This document shows, one piece after another, positions 42,697 to 51,727 of a stretch of 64,000 bases of DNA. The translations under genes and the position numbers were made by a program. The first letter of the stretch is position 1, and every line of letters begins with the position of its first letter. The notes under the pieces were generated by a model. It was not told the DNA's origin and searched no databases. It saw only the letters and a list, made by a program, of their open reading frames with translations. This DNA is from an uncultured Lysobacteraceae bacterium (GTDB lineage Bacteria; Pseudomonadota; Gammaproteobacteria; Xanthomonadales; Xanthomonadaceae): positions 11,656 through 75,655 of the forward strand of contig CALCNV010000116.1 in assembly GCA_937897645.1 (NCBI GenBank), given 5' to 3'.

Positions 42697-42840
42697 GAAT
42701 CGGGAGTGGAGAATCGGCAATGGAAACAGCAAAAACCGATTCTTCATTTTCACCATTTTAATTTTTGCCGGAAATCTGGAATGCCACCGATTGCGTGAAT
42801 CCGCTGTAACGATTCCCCATTCTCCATTCCCCATTCCCGG
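42695..42840. repeat. Low-complexity inverted repeats between fadB and fadA
   Basis: GAGAATCGGGAGTGGAGAATCGGCAATGG at the left is roughly complementary to GATTCCCCATTCTCC and ATTCCCCATTCCCGG at the right (42811-42840). The 162-nt spacer otherwise holds an AT-rich stretch (42744-42770) and no gene. It could fold and lower fadA expression relative to fadB, or be a dispersed repeat with no role. Confidence 0.55.
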
Positions 42841-42858
42841 CTTTCGGAGAAAGCCACA

Positions 42859-44064
42859 ATGAGCAAGCAGATCCAGGAAGCCTATATCGTCGCCGCCACC
42901 CGCACCCCGGTCGGCAAGGCGCCCAAAGGCGTGTTCCGCAACACCCGCCCCGACGACATGTTGGCGCACGTGCTGAAAGCCGTGGTCGCGCAAGCGCCGG
43001 GCATCGACGTCAACCGCATCGACGATGCCATCATCGGCTGCGCCATGCCCGAGGTCGAGCAAGGCATGAACGTGGCGCGTATCGGCCTGTTACTGGCGGG
43101 CCTGCCCAATACCATCGCCGCGCAGACCATCAACCGCTTCTGTTCCTCCGGCCTGCAGGCCGTGGCAATGGCCGCGGACCAGATCCGCCTGGGCAATGCC
43201 GACCTCATGTTGGCAGGCGGCACGGAATCCATGTCGATGGTGCCGATGATGGGCAACAAGATCGCCATGGCACCCAGCGTCTTCGACAACGACCACGTTG
43301 CCATCGCCTACGGCATGGGCATCACTGCTGAAAAGGTCGCTGAGGAATGGAAAATCTCACGCGAGGACCAGGATGCATTCGCCGTCGCCTCGCACCAGAA
43401 AGCCATTGCGGCGATGCAGGCCGGGGAATTCAAAAGCGAAATCAGCCCGTATGAAGTGATGTCGCATGTGCCGGATTTGGCGGGCAACACCATCCAGTTG
43501 CGCAAGCTGCTGGTCGAAAACGACGAAGGTCCGCGCCCGGACACCACGCTGGAAGGCCTGGCCAAACTGCGTACGGTGTTCCGCAACCCACAGTTCGGCG
43601 GCACGGTCACCGCCGGCACGTCCTCGCAGATGAGCGACGGCGCCGCCGGTGTGCTGCTGGCCTCGGAACAGGCGATCAAGGACTACGGCCTGACGCCGCT
43701 GGCACGTTTCGTTTCATTCTCAGTGGCAGGTGTGCGCCCGGAAGTCATGGGCATCGGCCCCATCGCCGCGATCCCGAAAGCACTCAAACAGGCGGGCATT
43801 ACCAAGGAACAGCTTGACTGGATCGAATTGAACGAGGCCTTCGCGGCACAGGCGCTCGCCGTGATTCGCGACACAGGCCTGGACCCATCGAAGATCAATC
43901 CACTCGGCGGCGCCATTGCACTGGGCCATCCGCTGGGTGCGACCGGCGCCATCCGCACCGCGACGATTGTCCACGGCATGCGCCGCCGCCAGCAGAAATA
44001 CGGCATGGTCACCATGTGCATTGGCACCGGCATGGGCGCGGCGGGCGTGTTTGAATCGCTCTGA
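42859..44064 (+). CDS. fadA: Acetyl-CoA acyltransferase (3-ketoacyl-CoA thiolase)
   Basis: A 401-residue thiolase for the last step of beta-oxidation. Catalytic residues are visible: the nucleophile Cys in NRFCSSGLQAVAMAAD (about residue 96), ELNEAFAAQALAV, His in GGAIALGHPLGATGA (about 354) and the second Cys in MCIGTGMGAAGVF (about 388). GGAG stands 10 nt before the ATG. It is the partner of the bifunctional enzyme encoded upstream; the two normally form a complex. A perfect hairpin terminator follows. Confidence 0.95.
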   Translation: MSKQIQEAYIVAATRTPVGKAPKGVFRNTRPDDMLAHVLKAVVAQAPGIDVNRIDDAIIGCAMPEVEQGMNVARIGLLLAGLPNTIAAQTINRFCSSGLQAVAMAADQIRLGNADLMLAGGTESMSMVPMMGNKIAMAPSVFDNDHVAIAYGMGITAEKVAEEWKISREDQDAFAVASHQKAIAAMQAGEFKSEISPYEVMSHVPDLAGNTIQLRKLLVENDEGPRPDTTLEGLAKLRTVFRNPQFGGTVTAGTSSQMSDGAAGVLLASEQAIKDYGLTPLARFVSFSVAGVRPEVMGIGPIAAIPKALKQAGITKEQLDWIELNEAFAAQALAVIRDTGLDPSKINPLGGAIALGHPLGATGAIRTATIVHGMRRRQQKYGMVTMCIGTGMGAAGVFESL

Positions 44065-44086
44065 CGCCCACAAGTTTCATTCAAAC

Positions 44087-44113
44087 AAAAGGGCAGCCCA
44101 TGGCTGCCCTTTT
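44087..44113. terminator. Bidirectional terminator between fadA and galU
   Basis: AAAAGGGCAGCC-CAT-GGCTGCCCTTTT, a perfect 8-bp GC stem flanked by A and T tracts on the two sides, between convergent genes. It can terminate both transcripts. Confidence 0.9.
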
Positions 44114-44145
44114 CAGTTGCAGGGAGTAAGGCGCTTGCCGCTGCG

Positions 44146-45045
44146 TTACTCCAGTTCGGTGACGCCCAGTTCCTTCAATGCATTCTGCATCAGATGCTGT
44201 GCGGCATCGCTCAACTTCTCGTGGTCCAGCGCGTAGCGAATAGTGGCTTCGATCAAACCGATATGTGTGCCACAGTCAAAACGCGTGCCGCGGAAGCGGT
44301 AAGCATTTACCGGCTGCGTGGCAAGCAATGCGGCGATACCGTCAGTCAACTGGATCTCGCCACCTGCACCGGGCGTGGTGCTTTCCAGGAGGTCGAAGAT
44401 GCGCGGACTCAGGATGTAACGACCCACCACGGCAAGGTTGCTGGGAGCCAATTCAGGCTTGGGCTTTTCGACGATGGCCGAAATGCGACCTTCGCGCCCG
44501 GAAAAGGATTCCGTAGCCACGATGCCGTAACTGCCCGTCTGTTCGCGGGGAACGTCCTGCACGGCAATCTGGCTCTCACCTGAAGCCTCGGCCGCATCGG
44601 CCATTTGCGCCAAGGCACCCGCGCCGCGATTCCAGATCAGGTCGTCCGGGAGCAAGACCGCAAAGGGTTCATCGCCCACTATCGGCTTTGCACACAGCAC
44701 TGCGTGACCCAATCCGAGCGCCTCGGCCTGGGTCACGAATACTGCCCGCACATGGCTGGGCAACACGTTTCGAACCAACTCAAGTTGCTCAAGCTTTCCT
44801 GCCTGCTCCAATTTCTGCTCAAGCTCGTAGGCCTTGTCGAAATAATCGGCCACGGCGTGCTTGTAGCGATTGGTCACGAAAATGAGTGTGTCGCAACCTG
44901 CTTCCACCGCTTCATCCACCGCATATTGGATCAGCGGTTTATCGATGATGGGCAACATTTCCTTCGGAACGGTCTTGGTGGCAGGCAGGAAGCGGGTCCC
45001 CAGGCCAGCCACGGGGAAAACGGCCTTGCGTATGCGCTGGGTCAT
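44146..45045 (-). CDS. galU: UTP-glucose-1-phosphate uridylyltransferase
   Basis: A 299-residue enzyme making UDP-glucose for LPS, exopolysaccharide and osmoregulated glucans. Motifs: VFPVAGLGTRFLPATKTVPKEMLPIIDKPLIQY at the N-terminus (nucleotide-binding GxGTR and the KEM segment), AVLLPDDLIWN, VEKPKPELAPSNLAVVGRYI and GGEIQLTDGIAALL. Its start overlaps the stop of the dehydratase gene (ATGA), so it is translated together with the O-antigen genes. Confidence 0.95.
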   Translation of the reverse strand: MTQRIRKAVFPVAGLGTRFLPATKTVPKEMLPIIDKPLIQYAVDEAVEAGCDTLIFVTNRYKHAVADYFDKAYELEQKLEQAGKLEQLELVRNVLPSHVRAVFVTQAEALGLGHAVLCAKPIVGDEPFAVLLPDDLIWNRGAGALAQMADAAEASGESQIAVQDVPREQTGSYGIVATESFSGREGRISAIVEKPKPELAPSNLAVVGRYILSPRIFDLLESTTPGAGGEIQLTDGIAALLATQPVNAYRFRGTRFDCGTHIGLIEATIRYALDHEKLSDAAQHLMQNALKELGVTELE

Positions 45046-46952
45046 CGTATTTTTCTGGCTTCGCGGGCGGGAAACTGCACGATGGTCGCGCCTTCTTCTG
45101 TGATTTTGTCGGCGGGCAGGAACTCGGGGATGGTGGCACGCAGTACGCGTGACAACTCTACGTTGTCATAGCTGGCTACGCCTTCCTGCAACAACACGAG
45201 TGCCCGGGCGATGATTTCCGGAGAAGCATCGCGCGCTCGTGCCTCCAGGATCTTGGAATGCGAGGTGGGCCGGTACAATTCATCCGCATGGAACAGCGTT
45301 TCATGCAGTTTTTCACCAGGCCGCAGGCCGGTGTAGACGATGGCGATGTCCTTGCCCAGCTGCTTGCCGGCCAAGCGGATCATCTGCTCGGCAAGCACGC
45401 GGATCGCCACCGGCTCACCCATGTCCAATGTATAGATGGACGCATGGGCGGCGCTGGCCGCAGCCTGCACGATCAACTGGCAGGCCTCCGGGATGGTCAT
45501 GAAGTAGCGGGTCACCTCGGGATCCGTGACGGTCACGGGACCACCCTGACGAATCTGCTCCCGGAACAGCGGTACCACGCTGCCCGCCGAATCCAGCACG
45601 TTGCCAAAACGCACGGTGACGAAACGCGTGGATTTGCGGTCATCAAGCGTCTGGCAGATCATCTCGGCAAAGCGTTTGGTGGCGCCAAGCACATTGACCG
45701 GATCCACGGCCTTGTCAGTGGAAATGAATACAAAAGTGCCTACGCCCGCCTCCTTGCACGCCCTGGCAACCGTCTCCGTAGCCAGCACGTTGTTGCGTAC
45801 CGCCTCACGCAGTTGGAGCTCCAACAGCGGCACCTGCTTGTAGGCGGCTGCATGGAATACGGCATCCGCTTCGCTGATCTTCAATGCATGACCGATTACG
45901 GCAGGATCGCCGCAATTGCCTAGTACCGACACGATTTGCAAATCGGGGAACGCGCGGCGCAATTCGGCATGCGCGGTAGTAAGCGCAAGTTCGTCTACTT
46001 CAAGCAATGCGATGCGCTGGGCGCCGTGGCGGGCGCACTGGCGACACAATTCGGAGCCAATCGAGCCGCCCGCGCCTGTCACCAGCACTGTACGTCCACC
46101 CAGCCAACCGCGGATAAGCTTCCAGTCAGGCATTACTGGCTTGCGGCCCAGCAAGTCGTCAATGGCGACTTCCTTCAACTCACCTGGCAGAGAACGGCCT
46201 TCAAGCACATCCACCATGCGAGGCACGGTACGGAACGGCAAGCCCGTGCTCTCGCACAATGCCACCACGCGCTGCATGGCTGCTGCATCAATCGACGGCA
46301 TGGCGATGACGAGCAACCTGGCGGCAGTTTCCTTGGCAATGGTTGGTGCCTGCGACAAGTTGCCCAATACCTGGACACCATGCAACTTGGTGCCTTGGAG
46401 TTTGTGCGAGTCGTCCAGCAGGCCTACGGGTTGGTAAGCGCCGCTACGGCGAAGGTCGCGGACCAGGGCTTCACTCGCCCTGCCCGCACCAAGGATCAGC
46501 ACGCGTATGGCGGTGCCGCTCTTCACGTCAGTGTTCTGGTTGTCCTTCCACGCGCGAAACAGCAGGCGCGGCATGCCCAGAAGCCCGGCCAGGACGAACG
46601 GGTACATGACCAGCACTGCCCGGGGCACCGAGCCAAGTCGGTTGTACAGCGCGAGACCCAAGGCAATGGCCAGCAAGCCGACCACACTGGCCTTGAAGAT
46701 ATTCCACAGGTCCGGGACGCTGGCGAAACGCCAGAGCCCCCGATACAGGCCGACCCACCAGAACACCAGGCCCTGCGCCAACACCACGATCGCCATTTCT
46801 GTCGACCAGAGTGGATAAGAAATGGGCTGGGGAAGCATGGCGTAGCGCAGGTGGTGCAAGGCCTGCCAGCAGATCCACACCATCAACAAGTCGTGCCCGA
46901 CCACGGTCAAACGCGGCAGCAGTGCAGCCATTCGCTCACGCCATGAGATCAC
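45042..46952 (-). CDS. Membrane-bound nucleoside-diphosphate-sugar dehydratase/epimerase (CapD/WbpM type)
   Basis: A 636-residue protein. Residues about 14-130 contain four hydrophobic helices; residues about 145-235 a CoA-binding-like Rossmann fold (IRVLILGAGRASEALVRDL); residues 285-600 the SDR catalytic domain (VLVTGAGGSIGSELCRQCARHG, FHAAAYKQVPLLELQ, FVFISTDKAVDPVNVLGATKRFAE, FGNVLDSAGSVVPLF). The catalytic Tyr of normal SDRs is not in the usual YxxxK place, as in WbpM and FlaA1. Such enzymes make 4-keto-6-deoxy sugars from UDP-GlcNAc for O-antigen. It overlaps genes on both sides by 4 nt, indicating coupling with the initiating transferase and galU. Confidence 0.9.
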   Translation of the reverse strand: MISWRERMAALLPRLTVVGHDLLMVWICWQALHHLRYAMLPQPISYPLWSTEMAIVVLAQGLVFWWVGLYRGLWRFASVPDLWNIFKASVVGLLAIALGLALYNRLGSVPRAVLVMYPFVLAGLLGMPRLLFRAWKDNQNTDVKSGTAIRVLILGAGRASEALVRDLRRSGAYQPVGLLDDSHKLQGTKLHGVQVLGNLSQAPTIAKETAARLLVIAMPSIDAAAMQRVVALCESTGLPFRTVPRMVDVLEGRSLPGELKEVAIDDLLGRKPVMPDWKLIRGWLGGRTVLVTGAGGSIGSELCRQCARHGAQRIALLEVDELALTTAHAELRRAFPDLQIVSVLGNCGDPAVIGHALKISEADAVFHAAAYKQVPLLELQLREAVRNNVLATETVARACKEAGVGTFVFISTDKAVDPVNVLGATKRFAEMICQTLDDRKSTRFVTVRFGNVLDSAGSVVPLFREQIRQGGPVTVTDPEVTRYFMTIPEACQLIVQAAASAAHASIYTLDMGEPVAIRVLAEQMIRLAGKQLGKDIAIVYTGLRPGEKLHETLFHADELYRPTSHSKILEARARDASPEIIARALVLLQEGVASYDNVELSRVLRATIPEFLPADKITEEGATIVQFPAREARKIR

Positions 46953-47941
46953 TGTTTCGTTTCCTTACTCATCGGGGCATCCCTGCGCATGCGCGCCCAC
47001 AACAAAAAAGCGAATACATACCAGAGCAGACCCATCCAGGCTGCCGTAAACCATGACCAGCTTATTCCAGTCAGCATCAAGATCACACCCACTAGCGTGA
47101 ATAGGGCATAAGCCACGGTCACCTTGACGTGACTTCCTTCCTGTTTTGCCCACACCTGGTAGGCATGGGTGACGTGGGGGGTCCACCAGCGCTCGCCTCG
47201 GAGCATGCGCGCGGCCAATGTGAAGCCTGCGTCTACAAGGAACGCCGCCACGGGCATCAGCAGGACCGGCCACGCTACCTGTGTCGTCGTAAAGGCCCAG
47301 CCAAGCAAGGTGGCCAGAAGGTAGCCCAATGCACCGCTGCCTACATCTCCCAGGAAGATCCGGGCTTTGGGAAAGTTGAAGGGCAGGAAGCCCATGCATG
47401 CCATCGCAAGGCCTGCAGCCAACCAGCCGAACATGCCGCCCGCAAGCATCAGCCCCAACCCACCCGCTACCAGGGCGGCCTGGCTGGTCGCCAGCCCGTC
47501 GATGCCATCCATGAAGTTCCACACGTTTACCAGCACCATCACCAGCAGGAAGGCGACTGCTGCAGGCAAGAGCGCGCCATGGGACACGTACAAGCCCCAG
47601 GCGAATACCAGTGCCGCCACTCCCTGTACTGCCAGCCGCGACCATGGGGAAAGAGGGCGGTGGTCGTCTAGCCAGCCTATGCCTGCCACCAGCACCAGTC
47701 CTGTAGCCATGCAGGACAGCAACAGCCGCTGTCCTGGCCAAGCCAAAAGCATCCAGCCAATCCCGAGCAGCACGGCAAGCACGATGGAAATGCCGCCACC
47801 ACGCGGGGTGGCCACGGAATGGCTGCGACGGTCGCCCGGCTGATCAACCAGCTTTCGATGCAACGCGTAGCGTCGGGCCACCCAAGTGCAAAACACCGCC
47901 ACTACGAAGTGCAGCAGCATCCATGCGATGAACGCCGTCAT
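46949..47941 (-). CDS. Undecaprenyl-phosphate sugar-1-phosphate transferase (WecA/WbpL family)
   Basis: A 330-residue polytopic membrane protein of the MraY/WecA superfamily, with about ten or eleven helices. Markers are the N-terminal RRSHSVATPRGGGISIV, the catalytic VWNFMDGIDGLATSQA (DxxN/D region, about residue 147) and ARIFLGDVGSGALGYLLA (GDxGS). It starts O-antigen synthesis by moving a HexNAc-1-phosphate to undecaprenyl phosphate. The start at 47941 (MTAFIAWMLLHF) touches the stop of lapB; a longer frame would run inside lapB. Most WbpL-like members act with a WbpM-like dehydratase, here encoded next. Confidence 0.9.
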   Translation of the reverse strand: MTAFIAWMLLHFVVAVFCTWVARRYALHRKLVDQPGDRRSHSVATPRGGGISIVLAVLLGIGWMLLAWPGQRLLLSCMATGLVLVAGIGWLDDHRPLSPWSRLAVQGVAALVFAWGLYVSHGALLPAAVAFLLVMVLVNVWNFMDGIDGLATSQAALVAGGLGLMLAGGMFGWLAAGLAMACMGFLPFNFPKARIFLGDVGSGALGYLLATLLGWAFTTTQVAWPVLLMPVAAFLVDAGFTLAARMLRGERWWTPHVTHAYQVWAKQEGSHVKVTVAYALFTLVGVILMLTGISWSWFTAAWMGLLWYVFAFLLWARMRRDAPMSKETKQ

Positions 47942-49119
47942 TACACGACCGCGTAATTCAACAGTGGCTTCACCGTTCCCCATTCCTTGCAACTGGGACA
48001 TTGCCAATGGTGCGTGCGTGCACCGAAACCGCAACGCGTGCAGCGGTAGCTGGGATTGCGCACCAGCAGTTGGTCGGTGATGTGCTTGAGGTCATTCAAG
48101 GTCGCGGCGGGATCCGCACCTTCGGCCAGGGTCAGGTCGATCAATGCCGCCTCCCCGCGCACCGATGGACGGTCCTTGAGCTGCCTTGCCAAGTAGGCCC
48201 GGGCCGCCGCCACGCCTTCCTGTGCTTCGACCAGGCGGGTCAGTGCCAGCACGGGCGCGATGCCGCGGTAGTGTTCGCACATCTCCGAAAGAAAGGCACG
48301 CGCACCCGACAGGTCGCCGCCCAACTCGTAGTTGGCCATCAGGCTTGGAAGCACCTCGGGAAGGTAATCGCTGTCGTGGCGCGCCGCACGTTCGAAAGCC
48401 CGGATCGCGGCCTCGTGGTTGCCGGCGTCGGACTCGATCCTGCCCTCCAGGATCCCCGCACGCACCGATGTTGCGTCCGCCTGGTAGGCACGCGTGATGG
48501 CAGCGCGCGCCAGCTCGGGTTCATTGGCGGTGCGATGGCGTTCGGCCAATTCGCATTCGAACTGCGCGACCAGCTTGCCCATGGGTTCGCCACTGACTTC
48601 TTCGTAGCGCATGGCGTTGTCGATGGCTTTTTCCCAGTCGCGCTCGGTCTGGTAGATGCCGATCAGATGCTTCAATGCCTGTGGCGCGCGCTCATCGATG
48701 CGGGTCAGGTCGCTGAACACGGTTTCGGCGCGGTCCAGCAACCCCGAGCGCATGTAGTCTTCGCCCAAGGCCAGCAGCGCCTGCACTTTCTGCTGGTCAT
48801 TGAGGTCGGCACGCTGCACCAGGCCCTGGTGCAGGCGGATGGCGCGATCCACTTCGCCGCGACGACGGAACAGATGGCCCAAGGCGACCTGTGTTTCGAA
48901 GGTTTCCTTGTCCAGCTCGGCGATGTGCAGGAACAACTCGATCGCCTTGTCAGGCTGCTCGTTCAACAAATAGTTCAAGCCACGGAAGTAGGTGCTCGAC
49001 AGGCGGCTGACCTGGGTGTCGCCATGCCGCTGTCCGCCCCTGCGCCCGATGATCCAGCCACTCAAGGCAGCCAGTGGCAGGAACAGGAAGAACCAGAACC
49101 ATTCGTTGAGGAATTGCAT
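47941..49119 (-). CDS. lapB: LPS assembly protein LapB (YciM)
   Basis: A 392-residue protein with an N-terminal membrane anchor (LNEWFWFFLFLPLAALSGWIIG), nine or so TPR units (TYFRGLNYLLNEQPDKAIELFLHI, QVALGHLFRRRGEVDRAIRLHQGL and others) and a C-terminal rubredoxin-like zinc ribbon (YRCTRCGFGARTHHWQCPSCKEWG). LapB brings LpxC to FtsH for degradation and so sets lipid A output. Placed between lapA and the O-antigen initiating transferase. Length matches E. coli LapB (389). Confidence 0.95.
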   Translation of the reverse strand: MQFLNEWFWFFLFLPLAALSGWIIGRRGGQRHGDTQVSRLSSTYFRGLNYLLNEQPDKAIELFLHIAELDKETFETQVALGHLFRRRGEVDRAIRLHQGLVQRADLNDQQKVQALLALGEDYMRSGLLDRAETVFSDLTRIDERAPQALKHLIGIYQTERDWEKAIDNAMRYEEVSGEPMGKLVAQFECELAERHRTANEPELARAAITRAYQADATSVRAGILEGRIESDAGNHEAAIRAFERAARHDSDYLPEVLPSLMANYELGGDLSGARAFLSEMCEHYRGIAPVLALTRLVEAQEGVAAARAYLARQLKDRPSVRGEAALIDLTLAEGADPAATLNDLKHITDQLLVRNPSYRCTRCGFGARTHHWQCPSCKEWGTVKPLLNYAVV

Positions 49120-49142
49120 GCGCTATGCGTCCGTGTCGTCGC

Positions 49143-49409
49143 TCAGGGAGCCGTGCCAGGCGCCTGTGCGCCGACCTGCTTGTTGGCCTTGCGGAGTTTT
49201 GCGTACAAGGGCCACACCATGGTTGCCAGTACGATGGCGCCACCGATGAGTACGCCGGCCAGCAAGGACAGGATGATGGCAACCCCGGACGAGGTCTGTA
49301 CCTGTGCGATGAAAGGCAGCTTGAGCAGGATCGGGTCCGTATTCATGACGCCAATCGCCAAGCCGATGACCAGGAAGACCAAGGCAACGATCAAGCGGAA
49401 AATATTCAT
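49143..49409 (-). CDS. lapA: LapA family protein (DUF1049)
   Basis: An 88-residue inner membrane protein with two transmembrane helices (IFRLIVALVFLVIGLAIGVMN and SGVAIILSLLAGVLIGGAIVLATMVW) and a short basic C-terminus (YAKLRKANKQ). LapA works with LapB in LPS assembly. The gene order lapA-lapB with 23 nt between them is the standard one. Between lapA and ihfB (49410-49503) no gene is seen. Confidence 0.9.
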   Translation of the reverse strand: MNIFRLIVALVFLVIGLAIGVMNTDPILLKLPFIAQVQTSSGVAIILSLLAGVLIGGAIVLATMVWPLYAKLRKANKQVGAQAPGTAP

Positions 49410-49503
49410 CAGGCTGCTCCATGCATGGGAGCGCCTAGCTTAGCCGAGACAGCCGGCTCACACACAGCGGACGCGGCCGGTCATCCCCACGAACGACGAA
49501 CGA

Positions 49504-49809
49504 TCAGTCGCCGCTTTCCTCGATGGGGGTCACGCTGCTGACGCGTTCGCGCAGCTCCTTGCCAGGCTTGAAGTGCGGTACGTGCTTGGCGGGCAAGGCG
49601 ACCGAATCACCCGTCTTGGGATTGCGTCCCAGGCGCGGCGGACGGTAATGCAGGGAAAAACTGCCGAATCCGCGGATCTCGATGCGCTCGCCATGGGCCA
49701 GTGCACCGCCCATCATTTCCAGCAGCGACTTCACTGCAAGATCTACGTCGTCGGCCTTCAGGTGCGGCTGGCGACGGCTCAGGATTTCGATGAGTTCGGA
49801 TTTGGTCAT
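49504..49809 (-). CDS. ihfB: Integration host factor subunit beta
   Basis: A 101-residue DNA-bending protein. It starts MTKSELIEILSRRQPH and contains the beta-arm region GERIEIRGFGSFSLHYRPPRLGRNPKTG and VPHFKPGKELRERV, nearly identical to E. coli IhfB. A slightly longer C-terminal tail (SSVTPIEESGD) is present. The ATG at 49809 is chosen because it gives the usual MTKSEL start; GTG 49815 is two codons upstream. Lies downstream of rpsA, as in E. coli. Confidence 0.96.
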   Translation of the reverse strand: MTKSELIEILSRRQPHLKADDVDLAVKSLLEMMGGALAHGERIEIRGFGSFSLHYRPPRLGRNPKTGDSVALPAKHVPHFKPGKELRERVSSVTPIEESGD

Positions 49810-49839
49810 CGTCACGACAATAGGCGAAATGCACCACTA

Positions 49840-49863
49840 CCGGCCCGGGGTTGCCCGGGCCGG
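49840..49863 (-). terminator. Strong hairpin between rpsA and ihfB
   Basis: Perfect 10-nt arms CCGGCCCGGG and CCCGGGCCGG with a GTTG (CAAC) loop, 20 nt past the rpsA stop. It lacks a T-run, so it may end or stabilise the rpsA mRNA while letting some transcription reach ihfB. Confidence 0.65.
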
Positions 49864-49882
49864 AGTGGATCGAGTGGCTTGC

Positions 49883-51562
49883 TTACTCGGACTTGTTGCC
49901 GTCCAACTGTGCGCGCAGCAGCGCGCCCAACTGGGTGGTGCCGCCCGAAGCGGACTGGTAGTCCTCCAGCACTTCACGCATTTCAGCATCGTCCTTGGCC
50001 TTGATCGACAGCTGCAGGGTGCGGCCCTTGCGGTCCATGCCCATGAAGCGTGCTTCGATCTTGTCGCCGACCTTCAGGTGCTGGCTGGCGTCGTCCACGC
50101 GCTCGGCGCTGATGTCGCGCGCCATCACGTAGCCTTCGATGCCTTCGGCCAGTTCGATGGTCGCGCCCTTGGCGTCCACTTCCTTGACCACGCCTTCCAG
50201 CTTGGAACCCTTCGGATTGGCCGCCATGAACTGGCCGAACGGATCCTGTTCCATCTGCTTGACGCCCAGGCTGATGCGCTCGCGTTCCGGGTCGACGGCC
50301 AGCACCACGGCTTCCAGCGTGTCGCCCTTCTTGTAGTTGCGCGCCACGTCTTCGCCAGTGGAGTTCCAGCTGATGTCGGACAGGTGGATAAGGCCGTCGA
50401 TACCGCCGTCAAGGCCGATGAAGATGCCGAAGTCGGTGATCGACTTGATCTGGCCCGACACCTTGTCGTTCTTCTTGTGGATGGCAGCGAAGGTTTCCCA
50501 CGGATTGGCGGCCACCTGCTTCATGCCCAGCGAGATGCGGCGACGCTCCTCGTCCACGTCCAGCACCATCACTTCAACGTCATCACCGACCTGCACGACC
50601 TTGGACGGGTTGACGTTCTTGTTGGTCCAGTCCATTTCGGACACGTGCACCAGGCCCTCGACGCCCGGCTCGATCTCGACGAACGCGCCGTAATCGGTGA
50701 CGTTGGAGACCTTGCCGAACACGCGGCTGTTGGCCGGGTAACGACGGGCGATGTTGTCCCACGGATCCTCGCCCAGCTGCTTCAGGCCAAGGCTGACGCG
50801 GTTACGTTCGCGGTCGTACTTCAGCACGCGGACGTCCAGCTCTTGGCCGACTTCCACGACTTCGGACGGATGGCGCACGCGCTTCCAGGCCATGTCGGTG
50901 ATGTGCAGCAGGCCGTCGATGCCGCCGAGGTCCACGAACGCGCCGTAATCGGTCAGGTTCTTGACCACGCCCTTCAGCACCACGCCTTCCTGCAGCTTGT
51001 CCATCAGCTGCTCGCGCTCTTCCGAATGCTCGCTCTCGACCACCGCGCGGCGGGAGACGACCACATTGTTGCGCTTGCGATCCAGCTTGATGAGCTTGAA
51101 CTCGAGTTCCTTGCCTTCCAGGTAACCCGGGTCGCGCACGGGGCGCACGTCGACCAGCGAACCCGGCAGGAATGCGCGGACGTCCTTGATGTCGACGGTG
51201 AAGCCGCCCTTGACCTTGCCGCTGATGCGGCCGGTGATGGTGGCGTTGGCTTCCAGGGCTTCTTCCAGCTCGTCCCATACCATGGCGCGCTTGGCTTTCT
51301 CGCGCGACAGGACGGTTTCGCCAAAGCCATTCTCGAGCGAGTCGAGGGCGACCTTTACTTCGTCGCCGACGGCCACGGTGAGCGTGCCGTCGTCGTTACG
51401 GAACTGTTCGATCGGCACGATGCCTTCGGACTTCAGACCGGCATTGATCACCACCACGTCGTTGCGGACTTCGACCACGGTGCCCATGACGATGGAACCG
51501 GGCTTCAGCTTGGTGAGGTGGATCTGGCTCTGTTCAAACAGTTCTGCAAATGATTCGATCAT
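49883..51562 (-). CDS. rpsA: 30S ribosomal protein S1
   Basis: A 559-residue protein with six S1 RNA-binding repeats. Repeat markers include KPGSIVMGTVVEVRNDVVVINAG, GRISGKVKGGFTVDIKDVRAFLPGSLVD, VVKNLTDYGAFVDLGGIDGLLHITDMAW, KVSNVTDYGAFVEIEPGVEGLVHVSEMDW and IKSITDFGIFIGLDGGIDGLIHLSDISW. S1 brings mRNA to the 30S subunit for initiation. The ATG at 51562 (MIESFAELFEQS) matches the usual start. Follows cmk, as in most gammaproteobacteria, but with a terminator-like hairpin between them. Confidence 0.98.
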   Translation of the reverse strand: MIESFAELFEQSQIHLTKLKPGSIVMGTVVEVRNDVVVINAGLKSEGIVPIEQFRNDDGTLTVAVGDEVKVALDSLENGFGETVLSREKAKRAMVWDELEEALEANATITGRISGKVKGGFTVDIKDVRAFLPGSLVDVRPVRDPGYLEGKELEFKLIKLDRKRNNVVVSRRAVVESEHSEEREQLMDKLQEGVVLKGVVKNLTDYGAFVDLGGIDGLLHITDMAWKRVRHPSEVVEVGQELDVRVLKYDRERNRVSLGLKQLGEDPWDNIARRYPANSRVFGKVSNVTDYGAFVEIEPGVEGLVHVSEMDWTNKNVNPSKVVQVGDDVEVMVLDVDEERRRISLGMKQVAANPWETFAAIHKKNDKVSGQIKSITDFGIFIGLDGGIDGLIHLSDISWNSTGEDVARNYKKGDTLEAVVLAVDPERERISLGVKQMEQDPFGQFMAANPKGSKLEGVVKEVDAKGATIELAEGIEGYVMARDISAERVDDASQHLKVGDKIEARFMGMDRKGRTLQLSIKAKDDAEMREVLEDYQSASGGTTQLGALLRAQLDGNKSE

Positions 51563-51670
51563 TGAAAAAATCTCGGTTGATGACGCAGACCGGGCGCAGT
51601 TGCTGGCGCATCGGTCCACTCGTTGTCGGCCTGGGCGGGATGCCTGTGGCCGTGAGTGTTGAGGTGGATG

Positions 51671-51696
51671 AAAACCGCCGGCAGGATTGCCGACGG
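51671..51696 (-). terminator. Intrinsic terminator after cmk
   Basis: On the minus strand, CCGTCGGCA-ATCC-TGCCGGCGG (one G-T pair) is followed by TTTTC. It lies about 30 nt past the cmk stop and would separate cmk from rpsA expression. Confidence 0.75.
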
Positions 51697-51727
51697 GACT
51701 GTTACTGCTGCGCTTGAACCGGGCCGG

